Assembly (NCBI RefSeq): GCF_028475105.1
Contig: NZ_CP116936.1
Location: forward strand, 6,385,501-6,449,500
DNA: 64,000 nucleotides
Source of the DNA: Micromonospora sp. LH3U1
GTDB taxonomy: Bacteria; Actinomycetota; Actinomycetes; Mycobacteriales; Micromonosporaceae
Direction: 5' to 3'
This document shows, one piece after another, positions 45,177-52,725 of the stretch (positions within the stretch are counted from its first letter, which is position 1; the number at the start of each line of letters is the position of its first letter). The notes below the pieces were generated by a model that ran no database searches, was not told the DNA's origin, and saw only the letters and a list, made by a program, of their open reading frames with translations. Both the position numbers and the translations under genes were made by a program.

Positions 45177-45955
45177 CAGTGCTGGCCCTTCTTCGCGACT
45201 GCGGGGCTCGCCGGCTCACTCCTGGCGCTCGGCGCGTGCGCCTCCGCCGAGCCGACGCCGAGCAGCGACTTGGTCAGCGCGGTTTCCAGCAGCAGCTCAC
45301 GGGCATCGCCGGTCCAGGCCACCTTGCCGGCGGCCAGCACGACCGCGTCACGGGCCAGCCGGCGTACCACTGCCAGGTTCTGCTCGACGAGCAGCACCGG
45401 CACCGACTCCGCGACCCGTTCCAGCACCTCGGCCACCTCGGTCACCACCTTCGGCGCCAATCCCTTGGTCGGCTCGTCGACCAGCAGCAGCCGGTTGTCG
45501 TTGAGCAACACCCGGCCGATCGCGAGCATCTGCTGCTGCCCGCCGGAGAGCGAACCGGCCCGTTGCCGTCCGCGCCGGTCCAGCTCCGGGAAGAGCGCGA
45601 AGACCTTGTCGTACGCCGGGCTGGTGCCGCGCCGCTCGGCGAGCCGCAGGTTCTCGGCGACGGTGAGGCCGGCGAACACGCAGCGGTCCTCGGGCACGTA
45701 GCCGAGCCCGCCGCGGACCAGCCGGTGCGTGGGCCGGGCCAGCAGACTCTGCGCGCCCATCCGGATGGTGCCGCGGACCTCCCCGGCGGGCGGGGTGAGG
45801 CCGACGATCGCGCGCAACGTGGTGGTCTTGCCGACGCCGTTGCGGCCGAGCAGGACGGTCACGCCGGTCGGGGCGACCGTGAAGGACACCCCCTGGAGGA
45901 TGTGCAGCCCGGAGATCCGGACCGACAACTCCTCCACGGTGAGGATCGGTTCCAT
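45176..45955 (-). CDS. livF: Branched-chain amino acid-type ABC transporter ATPase (LivF)
   Basis: 259 residues. Walker A LGRNGVGKTTTLRA, signature LSGGQQQMLAIGR, Walker B LLLVDEPTKGLAP and the VLLVEQN switch are all present. ATG at 45955 (MEPILTVEEL) is the family start, with GGAGG from the preceding repeat as ribosome site. An in-frame GTG 20 codons earlier, at 46015, would add a repeat-encoded N-terminal extension. The C-terminal SARSEPASPAVAKK tail is a degenerate copy of the same repeat. Confidence 0.93.
   Translation of the reverse strand: MEPILTVEELSVRISGLHILQGVSFTVAPTGVTVLLGRNGVGKTTTLRAIVGLTPPAGEVRGTIRMGAQSLLARPTHRLVRGGLGYVPEDRCVFAGLTVAENLRLAERRGTSPAYDKVFALFPELDRRGRQRAGSLSGGQQQMLAIGRVLLNDNRLLLVDEPTKGLAPKVVTEVAEVLERVAESVPVLLVEQNLAVVRRLARDAVVLAAGKVAWTGDARELLLETALTKSLLGVGSAEAHAPSARSEPASPAVAKKGQH
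45191..45231 (-). repeat. Degenerate spacer-repeat copy inside the 3' end of livF
   Basis: Plus-strand sequence TTCGCGACTGCGGGGCTCGC continues into CGGCTCACTCCTGGCGCTC, the spacer element with a 5-nt internal deletion and a damaged GTG end. It is read in frame as the LivF tail (SARSEPASPAVAKK). So here a spacer has become coding sequence, presumably after loss of the original livF stop. Confidence 0.75.
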
Positions 45956-46015
45956 CAGGGCTGCCTCCGTTCGCGACTGCGGGGCTCGCAAACCCGGCTC
46001 ACTCCTCGCGCTCAC
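45955..46015 (-). repeat. Spacer repeat (one 20-codon unit) between livG and livF
   Basis: Nearly identical to the nuoL-nuoM units. The GTG at 46015 overlaps the livG stop (GTGA), 20 codons follow (VSARSEPGLRAPQSRTEAAL) and the frame runs on into livF at its ATG, 45955. The unit contains the GGAGG ribosome site for that ATG. Confidence 0.88.
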
Positions 46016-46755
46016 AGCGCCTCTCCGAGGTAGGCCTCTTGCACGGTCGGGTTGGCCATCACCGTCTCCGGGGTGTCGCAGGCCAGCAGCGCGCCGTGGT
46101 GCATGACGGCGATGCGGTCGGCCAGTTCGAGGATGACGTCCATGTGGTGCTCGACCATCAGCACCGCCCGGCCGCTGTCCCCGGTCAACGACTTGATGAC
46201 GGCCACCAGTTCGGGCACGTCCTCGGCGCTGACCCCGGCCATCGGCTCGTCCAGCAGCATCACCCGCGGTTCACCGGCGAGCAGCAGAGCGATCTCCAAT
46301 TTGCGCTTCTCGCCGTGGGCCAGGGTGCCGGCCAACGCCGTACCCCGGTGGGCGAGGCCGACCCGGTCGAGCGCCGTGTCGGCGGCGGCGGCGACCTCCC
46401 GGTCGGCCGCCGCCCGCCGCCACAGTGCCATCGAGCCCCCGCGGTGCGCCTGCACGGCGAGCCGGACGTTCTCCCGCACGCTGAGCGAGCCGAAGACCGA
46501 GGACGCCTGGAAGGTACGGCCCAACCCGAGGCGCGCCCGCCGATGCGGCGGGAGTTCCCCGATGTCCTGCCCATCCAGGGTGACCCGGCCCTCCGTGGCC
46601 CGGCGCAGGCCAGTGATCAGGTTGAACAGTGAGGTCTTGCCGGCGCCGTTCGGCCCGATCACGCCCAGGAACTCCCCCGGCGCGAGATCGAGGTAGACGC
46701 TGTCGACGATGGCGACCTCACCGATCCGCCAGGTCAGACCGCGGGTGGCGAGCAT
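46012..46755 (-). CDS. livG: Branched-chain amino acid-type ABC transporter ATPase (LivG)
   Basis: 247 residues. Walker A GPNGAGKTSLFNLITG, a LAHGEKRKLEIALLLAG signature variant typical of LivG, Walker B VMLLDEPMAGVS, and VEHHMDVI. Starts 3 nt after the substrate-binding protein stop; its stop TGA opens the spacer repeat. Confidence 0.94.
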   Translation of the reverse strand: MLATRGLTWRIGEVAIVDSVYLDLAPGEFLGVIGPNGAGKTSLFNLITGLRRATEGRVTLDGQDIGELPPHRRARLGLGRTFQASSVFGSLSVRENVRLAVQAHRGGSMALWRRAAADREVAAAADTALDRVGLAHRGTALAGTLAHGEKRKLEIALLLAGEPRVMLLDEPMAGVSAEDVPELVAVIKSLTGDSGRAVLMVEHHMDVILELADRIAVMHHGALLACDTPETVMANPTVQEAYLGEAL

Positions 46756-46758
46756 GGG

Positions 46759-47958
46759 TCAGCCCTTCATGGCCACGGCCGGTGGCGCGGTCTCGTCACC
46801 GGTGAGGCTCTTCTGGGCGGTCGCCGTGAACGCGGTGCCGCTGCCGGTCAGCTTGGCCTGGAACATCGGCTGGAGCAGCGCGTGGTCGGCAGCCCGGATG
46901 GTCATCTTGCCCTTGACCCCGTCGAAGCTCCAGCCCTCCAGTGCGGTGACCATCTTGTCGACGTCGTCCCCGCCCTCCTGCGCCGCACGGACCACCATCT
47001 GGGCGGCGGCGAAGCCGTCCGGGTGGAACAGGTCGATGGTGGAGACCTTGGCCTTCAGCGCCTTGCTGGCCTCGGTGTCACTGGCACCGTCGAAGTAGTG
47101 CGACAGGAAGGAGATCTTCGCGCCGGCAGCACCGAAGGTCGGCCACGAGGCGCGAATGTCCAGGCCGGTGACGACCGTGGTGGACGAGAGCACGCCCTGC
47201 TGGTCGAGGGTCTGCCACATGGCGGGGGCGGTGGTGCCGGCCCAGGCCACGAAGAGCAGGTCCGGCTTGGCCGCCTTGATCTGGCTCGCGAACGGGGTGA
47301 ACTCGCTGGCGCTGGCCGGGGCCCGGACGCTGCTCACGGTGGCGCCCGCGCCACCGATGACGGTCTTGACGGCCGCCTCGTTGGCGTCGCCGAACGCGCC
47401 GTCCTGAGCGAAGACCACGACCTTCTTACCGGCCGGGTCGCCGATGAACGACTTGGCGGTCACCACGTCCTGGTAGGACTGCCGGCCCGAGCGGAACGTG
47501 TACTTGTTCGCGCCGGTCACCGCGTCGGTGGCAGCCGGGCCGGAGATGAACAGGACCTTGTTCTGCGCCGCGATCGGCGCGACCTGGAGCGCCACGCCGG
47601 AGGCGGTGGAGCCGGCAATGATCTTCGTGCCCTTGCCGATCAGGTCCTTCGCCGCGGAGACCGCCTTGGCCGGGTCGCCCGCGTCGTCGACCTCGGTCAG
47701 CTCGATCTTCCGGTCACCGACCTTGCCGGTGCCCTTGGTGGCGAAGTCGAGCCCCGCCTTGAAACCCTCGATGTACTGCTTTCCATAACTGGCCAGGGCT
47801 CCCGACTGGGAGTACACCAGGCCGACCTTGACCGGCGCGGCGCTGTCGCCGCCGCCGGTGGCGGTGTCCTGCGGGCTGCCACAGGCCGTGGCGGCAAGCG
47901 CCGCGGCCATCATCGTGGCGGCGGAGAGGAACACCCGCCGCGTCGTCCGGACCGTCAT
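46759..47958 (-). CDS. ABC transporter substrate-binding lipoprotein (LivJ-type)
   Basis: 399 residues. A lipoprotein signal peptide with twin Arg-like start (TVRTTRRVFLSAATMM) ends at the lipobox ATAC, cysteine near residue 26. The mature protein is a periplasmic-binding type 1 (Leu/Ile/Val-type) domain: VGLVYSQSGALASYGKQYIE and IAGSTASGVALQVAPIAAQN. Together with livG-F-H-M downstream this is a full importer for branched amino acids or a related small amide. GGAG precedes the ATG. Confidence 0.93.
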   Translation of the reverse strand: MTVRTTRRVFLSAATMMAAALAATACGSPQDTATGGGDSAAPVKVGLVYSQSGALASYGKQYIEGFKAGLDFATKGTGKVGDRKIELTEVDDAGDPAKAVSAAKDLIGKGTKIIAGSTASGVALQVAPIAAQNKVLFISGPAATDAVTGANKYTFRSGRQSYQDVVTAKSFIGDPAGKKVVVFAQDGAFGDANEAAVKTVIGGAGATVSSVRAPASASEFTPFASQIKAAKPDLLFVAWAGTTAPAMWQTLDQQGVLSSTTVVTGLDIRASWPTFGAAGAKISFLSHYFDGASDTEASKALKAKVSTIDLFHPDGFAAAQMVVRAAQEGGDDVDKMVTALEGWSFDGVKGKMTIRAADHALLQPMFQAKLTGSGTAFTATAQKSLTGDETAPPAVAMKG

Positions 47959-48017
47959 TGCGACTCCACATGAGGACTCGGAGGGAGAGAACTTCTTCGT
48001 GTCGGCTCACGCTAGAA

Positions 48018-48027
48018 GTGACGTCAC
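48018..48027. promoter_or_regulatory. Palindrome GTGACGTCAC upstream of the liv operon
   Basis: A perfect 10-bp palindrome about 60 bp before the start of the substrate-binding gene, where an operator would be placed. No regulator is adjacent. The region 47959-48184 shows no gene; it is a plausible promoter zone with an AT-richer patch near TTACTTGTGTG (minus strand). Confidence 0.35.
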
Positions 48028-48184
48028 CCACGAGCTATGTGGCGGAAACACACAAGTAACAGGATTGAGGTGGCCGGGGGTTACAACAGGCCGCGCTACC
48101 ACCCGGGCACCCGCGCTCTCGATGGCCCGAACCGCCACGGACCACCCGGGGCGTGTGTCGTCCCGCGCCATCCGCCCCGTTTGG

Positions 48185-48436
48185 TCAGCCGCAGGGACCG
48201 TCGTGGGCTGCCGCGCGCGGGCAACGCCGGCGACCGTCGAGCAGGCTGTCGCAGAAGACCCGATGACGTACGCACTGAGCGTCCTCCTCGGAAACCGTCG
48301 TCTCGGCCCGGTCCACGTCGGCGAGGAAACCCAGCGCCCGCGTGATCGTCCGAGCGAACCGCAGCGCGGCCGACAGGTCCGCCGCGACCACCGGCAGATG
48401 CACCACAAACCGTTCCCTCGTCATGCGCACGATCAC
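48185..48436 (-). CDS. Small cysteine-containing protein of unknown function
   Basis: Up to 83 residues; the core starts MTRERFVVHLPVVAADLSAA at 48424 and ends CDSLLDGRRRCPRAAAHDGPC. The late C-x-L-x-G-x-R-C-x(8-9)-G-x-C arrangement could bind a metal. The GTG at 48436 overlaps the stop of the small gene before it (GTGA), but ATG 48424 and GTG 48430 are also possible starts. It forms a pair with 48433-48600 and is divergent from the mini-GntR gene. No family recognised. Confidence 0.55.
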   Translation of the reverse strand: MIVRMTRERFVVHLPVVAADLSAALRFARTITRALGFLADVDRAETTVSEEDAQCVRHRVFCDSLLDGRRRCPRAAAHDGPCG

Positions 48437-48600
48437 CGCCCTAGACTCGCCGGCCTGGAAGACGGCCCGGTGTGCGGGTAGGGGACGCCCACCGGACCGC
48501 CCGGCCCCACGCCCGCAGCCTTCGTCGGCGGCGGTACGTACGCGGAGCCCACCTCACGCCCGCACCCCGAGGGTTTGCCGAACCAACCGGAGCCGAACAT
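48433..48600 (-). CDS. Small Gly/Pro-rich protein of unknown function
   Basis: 55 residues (MFGSGWFGKPSGCGREVGSA...). Its stop overlaps a GTG of the next small gene (GTGA), a sign of coupled translation. GTAGG upstream is a weak ribosome site. It faces the mini-GntR gene across a short control region. It resembles the small partner ORFs often found beside short GntR regulators in actinomycetes, but that is an impression, not a match. Confidence 0.4.
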   Translation of the reverse strand: MFGSGWFGKPSGCGREVGSAYVPPPTKAAGVGPGGPVGVPYPHTGPSSRPASLGR

Positions 48601-48685
48601 CAGCAACCTACCCCAATTGCTTGTGTAGGTCGACCCTGTGAAGCAGCGACACCACAGCTTGTTGCAGTAACTGGTGTAGGCCGGC
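48601..48685. promoter_or_regulatory. Divergent control region with repeated GTGTAGG boxes
   Basis: An inverted pair ACCTAC-N13-GTAGGT (around TTGCTTGTGTAGGTC) and a second direct copy in GGTGTAGGCC sit between the small genes and the mini-GntR gene. TTGTTGCAG nearby is a possible -35. A short GntR protein could bind these boxes and control both directions. Confidence 0.45.
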
Positions 48686-48721
48686 ATGATCGGAGACGCC
48701 GAACCGACCGGAGTCCTCAGC

Positions 48722-48952
48722 ATGCCCACAGCAGAAGCCCCATATCGTCGCATCGCCAACGAGATCGCCGCGAAGATCAAGAGCGGCGAGCTGAAGCCGG
48801 GCGACAAGCTGCCCTCGACCCGGGAACTCGCCGAGAGCTATGCCGTGCACATGAACACCGCCTCGCGAGCGCTCTCACTGCTGCACGACCGCGAGCTGAT
48901 CACCGGTCAACCCGGCCGCGGCACCTACGTAACCGAGCACCCACGGGATTGA
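48722..48952 (+). CDS. Mini-GntR regulator (winged helix only)
   Basis: 76 residues from ATG 48722 (MPTAEAPYRRIANEIAAKIK; an in-frame ATG at 48686 would give 88). Complete GntR winged helix: GDKLPSTRELAESYAVHMNT and GQPGRGTYV. There is no effector-binding domain at all, so ligand sensing, if any, must come from a partner. The neighbouring divergent small proteins are candidates. Confidence 0.85.
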   Translation: MPTAEAPYRRIANEIAAKIKSGELKPGDKLPSTRELAESYAVHMNTASRALSLLHDRELITGQPGRGTYVTEHPRD

Positions 48953-49098
48953 CCCGTCCGACTGTCAGATCGAGGACACGGCCTGCCCTTGAACCACCAC
49001 CCGTCGGCCGTTACGGCTGGTGAACGGCATGACGAACTTCGGTGCGCAGCCCTGCACGAACAGCAGGACGAAAATTGACCGCACTCTTCGCTACCTTC

Positions 49099-49117
49099 GC
49101 ATCACTATTGGTGATGC
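49099..49117 (+). promoter_or_regulatory. Inverted repeat directly before the tcmP ribosome site
   Basis: GCATCAC-TATTG-GTGATGC, perfect 7-bp arms with a 5-nt loop, ends one base before AAAGGAG. It could be an operator or an RNA hairpin that limits translation. A TTGACC box at 49075 is a possible -35. The rest of 48953-49098 shows nothing else. Confidence 0.45.
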
Positions 49118-49129
49118 AAAGGAGATCCG

Positions 49130-50290
49130 GTGTCGGCGAACGACGACTTCTTCCGGTCCCGCAAGGCTGCCGCCGTGCTCAAGCACGGCATCCTGAAGCG
49201 CTACCCGGTTGTCTTCGCTTCCAAGACCGGTCAGGGCAAACCAGTCGTCTTCCTCGATGGCTACGCGGGACGCGGCGAGTACGAGGAGGAAGGGGAGGAA
49301 GGATCGCCGCTGCTTCTGTCCCGGTGTGCCGACACGGTCAGGAGCTTTCGGAGCGTCTTGCTCTTCTTCGTGGAGAAAAATCCTTCCCACTTCGCGAACC
49401 TAAAGCGGGTTCTGGAGCAGCGCGGAGGCTCAACGAGGCGCATTCTCCGGCAAGGCGACGTGGCAGATCATCTGCCAGAGGTCCTCTCGGTTGCTCGTCA
49501 GGCTTCACTCTTTGCCTTCCTCGATCCGTTTGGCCTTGCGCTTGACTTCGGTCTCGTGCGCTCAGGGCTCCTCGGTCGACCCCCTTCGCCGCCGACAGAG
49601 GTTCTACTTCACTTCAGCATCTCTGCTATCGCGAGGATGGGACGAGCGGTTCAGGTCGCACGCTCCCGGGGTGACCGGCTGCCTCCTGCTGAGCAGAAGA
49701 CGGCCGACCACCTCACCAGATTTCTCGGCGATGACTGGTGGCAGGACCACTTTGCCCGGGTCAACGGTGATGGAGATGAGGAGACCGCGACTGAGGTAGC
49801 TCTCAAAGTGGGCGCAGAGTACGAGAAACGGTTGACCACGGGAACGAGCTATAGCGCGATCACTATGCCGGTCCGACCGCGCCCGGAACTCTCGCCGAAG
49901 TATGTCCTGATGCTGTTCACGAGACACACAGAAGGCGCTTGGCACTTCGCGGACGCCGTGGGGCAAGCTGGCGTGGACTTAGAGGAAGCCCGCTACAAAA
50001 GCCAGATGAGCCAGGACACCCTGTTTGGGTCACTTCCCTTCGATCGGCCGGCACACGTGAACAGCGCCCTACCGCGGGTGGCGCAAGTCGTTGAGCGGAA
50101 CATTGTCCGGCTGCTTGCGGGATCGAAACCTGTTCAGCTCGCGGAGCGGGTGCCCGAGGTCTATCGGGGAGTTCTTGGCCAGGCGTGGACGCGTCATGCG
50201 CGGCACGCAGTCAAGTCGTTGCACCGTCAAGGTCTGATCGACCACACCGGCGTCGGGGACTTCTGGAAGGACCCCATCCGGCAACTCTGA
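49130..50290 (+). CDS. tcmP: Three-Cys-motif partner protein (TcmP type)
   Basis: 386 residues. It starts MSANDDFFRSRKAAAVLKHG and carries VVFLDGYAGRGEYEEEGEEG, FVEKNPSHFANLK and LFAFLDPFGLALDFG, a pattern like a Rossmann methyltransferase-type fold that is characteristic of TcmP proteins. The C-terminal part has GVLGQAWTRHARHAVKSLHR, resembling a winged helix. The family is named because it occurs next to three-Cys-motif (DUF5131) proteins, and one is indeed next door, converging. Codons are visibly richer in A/T at third positions than in neighbours, which suggests transfer. GTG start after AAGGAG. Confidence 0.85.
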   Translation: MSANDDFFRSRKAAAVLKHGILKRYPVVFASKTGQGKPVVFLDGYAGRGEYEEEGEEGSPLLLSRCADTVRSFRSVLLFFVEKNPSHFANLKRVLEQRGGSTRRILRQGDVADHLPEVLSVARQASLFAFLDPFGLALDFGLVRSGLLGRPPSPPTEVLLHFSISAIARMGRAVQVARSRGDRLPPAEQKTADHLTRFLGDDWWQDHFARVNGDGDEETATEVALKVGAEYEKRLTTGTSYSAITMPVRPRPELSPKYVLMLFTRHTEGAWHFADAVGQAGVDLEEARYKSQMSQDTLFGSLPFDRPAHVNSALPRVAQVVERNIVRLLAGSKPVQLAERVPEVYRGVLGQAWTRHARHAVKSLHRQGLIDHTGVGDFWKDPIRQL

Positions 50291-50326
50291 GAGGTGGGAC
50301 CTCGGCGGAAGGTCGACCAACTGCAA

Positions 50327-51082
50327 TTAGGCGGCAGCGGGCAGGCGAGGCGTCGGCATCTCATCCCAGGTGCGACCATCGAGTAGGCGCCCACCGGCCT
50401 TGGGCGTGCGGCCACCCCACTGCTTGAAGAAGAAGGCAGTCCCTGCCCGATCGCATTGGTCGCGTAGTTCGGCGACCCAGGACCCATCCATCGGGCGACA
50501 GCCCTGACCCGACTCGCCCCCCGCGATTAACCAGTCCATCCCACCGAGGTCGAGCTGCGGCAACGGGCCGAGCAGCGGCTCGGCCGAGATGAACCGAACC
50601 GCCGCCGGCACCTGCCGAAGGCAGTCGATCCGCGATCTCTGGCTGTCGTCTTCGACGCTCACGCCCATCCAGACATTTGGCGGCCAGTCCAGATCATGAG
50701 CAACCTTGGCGAGCCGAGATGCGCGCTTCGTCAGCACTTGGAAGGTGTGACGCGGCGTCTCACGCATAACGTCGAAGACCTGCTGCACGTACGTGAGAGG
50801 AACCCTCGCGTGGAACAGGTCAGACATCGAGTTGACGAAGACTGTTCGAGGATCACGCCAGCGTCGCGGAATATCGAGGGCGTCAGGGTGGATCGCAACC
50901 CCGAATCCCGGCCCAGAGGTGCGGGGGTCGCCATCGGTCTGATACTTGGCCGAGCCCATGGCCTTCAGGCGCTTCGCGAGAGTCATCGCATAGCAGTTGT
51001 CGCACCCCAACGAGATGCGGTCACAACCTGTAGTGGGATTCCAGGTTGCTTCCGTCCACTCGATGGCGCTTTTGTCCGCCAT
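50327..51082 (-). CDS. Three-Cys-motif protein, DUF5131 (phage Gp37/Gp68 family)
   Basis: 251 residues. MADKSAIEWTEATWNPTTGC is the family start, and the three cysteines are in GCDRISLGCDNCYA (C-x6-C-x2-C), which looks like a radical-SAM or other Fe-S site. Later blocks FVNSMSDLFHARVP, TFQVLTKRASRL, FISAEPLLGP and WLIAGGESGQGCRPMD are all typical. Chemistry unknown. AAGGAG precedes the ATG. It converges with the tcmP gene (36-bp gap), and the two probably act together, though they are not in one operon. Confidence 0.88.
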   Translation of the reverse strand: MADKSAIEWTEATWNPTTGCDRISLGCDNCYAMTLAKRLKAMGSAKYQTDGDPRTSGPGFGVAIHPDALDIPRRWRDPRTVFVNSMSDLFHARVPLTYVQQVFDVMRETPRHTFQVLTKRASRLAKVAHDLDWPPNVWMGVSVEDDSQRSRIDCLRQVPAAVRFISAEPLLGPLPQLDLGGMDWLIAGGESGQGCRPMDGSWVAELRDQCDRAGTAFFFKQWGGRTPKAGGRLLDGRTWDEMPTPRLPAAA

Positions 51083-51236
51083 GCGCCGCTCCTTCCACTC
51101 GACGCGACAATACTGTCGAACAACCGTACGCATGGGAAGGGTTGCGCGGCGTGTCGGCCCGTCCAGGTTCTGCGCTTACGGGCCAGCCAACCGTGCGTCG
51201 CCGACGCACGCAGCCGCTGGGCGCACCTCACCCTCC

Positions 51237-51315
51237 CAAGATCGCGCCCGTTCCTTGATGTAGTGGCCTTGGCGGCCTTGCGACGCCACTACATCCTCTG
51301 TCGAGCGCGATCTTG
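51237..51315. terminator. Compound long-arm hairpin (GATC-hairpin class)
   Basis: Outer arms CAAGATCGCGC and GCGCGATCTTG and inner arms GATGTAGTGGC and GCCACTACATC are each perfect 11-bp. It lies in the 378-bp gap between DUF5131 and glpQ. Just before it, 51192-51210, CGTGCGTCG-c-CGACGCACG is another small inverted repeat. No gene is seen in this gap. Confidence 0.7.
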
Positions 51316-51361
51316 CCTTCGCCGCGTGCGCGTCGACGCGACGCGACGCGGACCGAAACGC

Positions 51362-51400
51362 CGCTGGCCCGCCGTCCGGGTGACGGACGACAGGCCAGCG
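51362..51400 (-). terminator. Hairpin downstream of glpQ
   Basis: CGCTGGCC pairs with GGCCAGCG and CGTCCG with CGGACG inside it. A second short stem CCGGGC/GCCCGG follows at 51407-51425, closer to the stop. Both lie past the glpQ stop on its transcript. Confidence 0.65.
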
Positions 51401-51460
51401 TGTGGGCCGGGCGTGATAGGCCCGGCGGTCGGCTCGGAGCGGATCAGCTCCGGGCCGAGG

Positions 51461-52585
51461 TCAGTTCCTGGGCAGGCCGGCGCGGGCGGCGACGGCGGTG
51501 TCCGGGTGGTCGCTGAAGACGCCGTCGAGGCCCAGGCCGAGGAAGAGTTCGCACTCGGCGGTGATGTCGCCGCGCGCGTTGGGGTCGGTGCCGATCCGGA
51601 AGTCCACGGGGAGGAACTGGTTCTCGGCGCGGAACGTCCAGGAGTGCACGAGCAGCCGCTCCCGGTGCGCGTCGCGTACCACGTTGGTCGGGGCGAGCAG
51701 GGCACCAGCGGCGTCGCGGGGCACGATCAGGTTCTTGTTCGCCCCGATGCCGTCGGCGTACCCGGCGATCCACTTCAGCCCGGCCGGCTTGGCGAGGTCC
51801 TGGTAGCTGCGGGTGTCGCCGGCGGCGGTGAAGTCGTACGGGCGGCCGGTGGCGTCGAGCAACTGGATCAGCTTCACGTCGGTGAGCCGGCTCAGCCGAC
51901 GCAGGTTGGCCGTCTCGAACGACTGGATGAAGACCGGCGAGTTCTTGCGGTCCAGCTTGTTCTGGCGCAGCACCCGGAGCAGCGGCTCCTCCAGCGGCAG
52001 GCCGATCGACGTGAAGTAGCTCGGGTGCTTGGTCTCCGGGTAGATGCCGATGGTGCGGCCCCGTGTCCGCCCCTCGGTCCGGGCCAGGTCGATGACCTCC
52101 TGGAGGGTGGGCACCTCGAAGCGACCGTCGAAGGCGGTGTTCGCCACGCGGACCTGCGGCAGTCGCTCCTTGGCCCGCAGCGTCTTCAGCTCGGCCAGGG
52201 TGAAGTCCTCGGTGAACCAGCCGTTCACGGCGACACTGTCGATGGTCTTCGTCGCCTTACGGGCCGCGAACTCCGGGTGCGCCGACACGTCGGTGGTGCC
52301 GGAGATCTCGTTCTCGTGCCGGGCGACCAGCACACCGTCGGAGGTGGAGACCAGGTCCGGCTCGATGTAGTCGGCGCCCATCCGGATCGCCAACCGGTAC
52401 GCCTCCAGCGTGTGCTCCGGCCGGTAGCCGCTGGCGCCGCGGTGACCGATCACAATCGGTTGGTCGTTTGCCCGGGAGCGGTCCGCGTCGGCCGCCGGGT
52501 CGGCTTCGGCCATTGTCGGCACGACCACGGCGGCGGCGGCGAGCAGCACGCCGGCCAGGCCGAGGGTCGAGAGGGTACGTCGCAT
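51461..52585 (-). CDS. glpQ: Secreted glycerophosphodiester phosphodiesterase
   Basis: 374 residues with a signal peptide (MRRTLSTLGLAGVLLAAAAV, cleavage near EADP). The catalytic GDPD motif is IVIGHRGASGYRPEHTLEAY, and metal ligands follow in YIEPDLVSTSDG and ARHENEISGTT. It hydrolyses glycerophosphodiesters to glycerol 3-phosphate plus alcohol outside the cell, or teichoic-acid-like polymers. GGAGACGGCG before the ATG is the ribosome site. Divergent from the potassium transporter gene. Confidence 0.93.
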   Translation of the reverse strand: MRRTLSTLGLAGVLLAAAAVVVPTMAEADPAADADRSRANDQPIVIGHRGASGYRPEHTLEAYRLAIRMGADYIEPDLVSTSDGVLVARHENEISGTTDVSAHPEFAARKATKTIDSVAVNGWFTEDFTLAELKTLRAKERLPQVRVANTAFDGRFEVPTLQEVIDLARTEGRTRGRTIGIYPETKHPSYFTSIGLPLEEPLLRVLRQNKLDRKNSPVFIQSFETANLRRLSRLTDVKLIQLLDATGRPYDFTAAGDTRSYQDLAKPAGLKWIAGYADGIGANKNLIVPRDAAGALLAPTNVVRDAHRERLLVHSWTFRAENQFLPVDFRIGTDPNARGDITAECELFLGLGLDGVFSDHPDTAVAARAGLPRN

Positions 52586-52725
52586 CGCCGTCTCCTGTCA
52601 TCGGGAAAGCCGGTTCAGCAGACCGCCCCGGATTGACTGGCAGTTGGTCGATGGTTGGCCGGGAGATGAATCTCCGGAATGGGCGTTCCCACTCCAGCCG
52701 GCGGGCGGAAAAGGAAGATTGTCTG

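Noticed and set aside
51116..51131. Possible LexA/SOS box (TCGAAC-N4-GTACGC) upstream of the DUF5131 gene
   Set aside because: Only the first half matches the actinobacterial consensus; too degenerate to call.
52586..52725. Possible cyclic di-AMP riboswitch before the potassium channel gene
   Set aside because: The leader is short and shows none of the conserved ydaO core that I could recognise.
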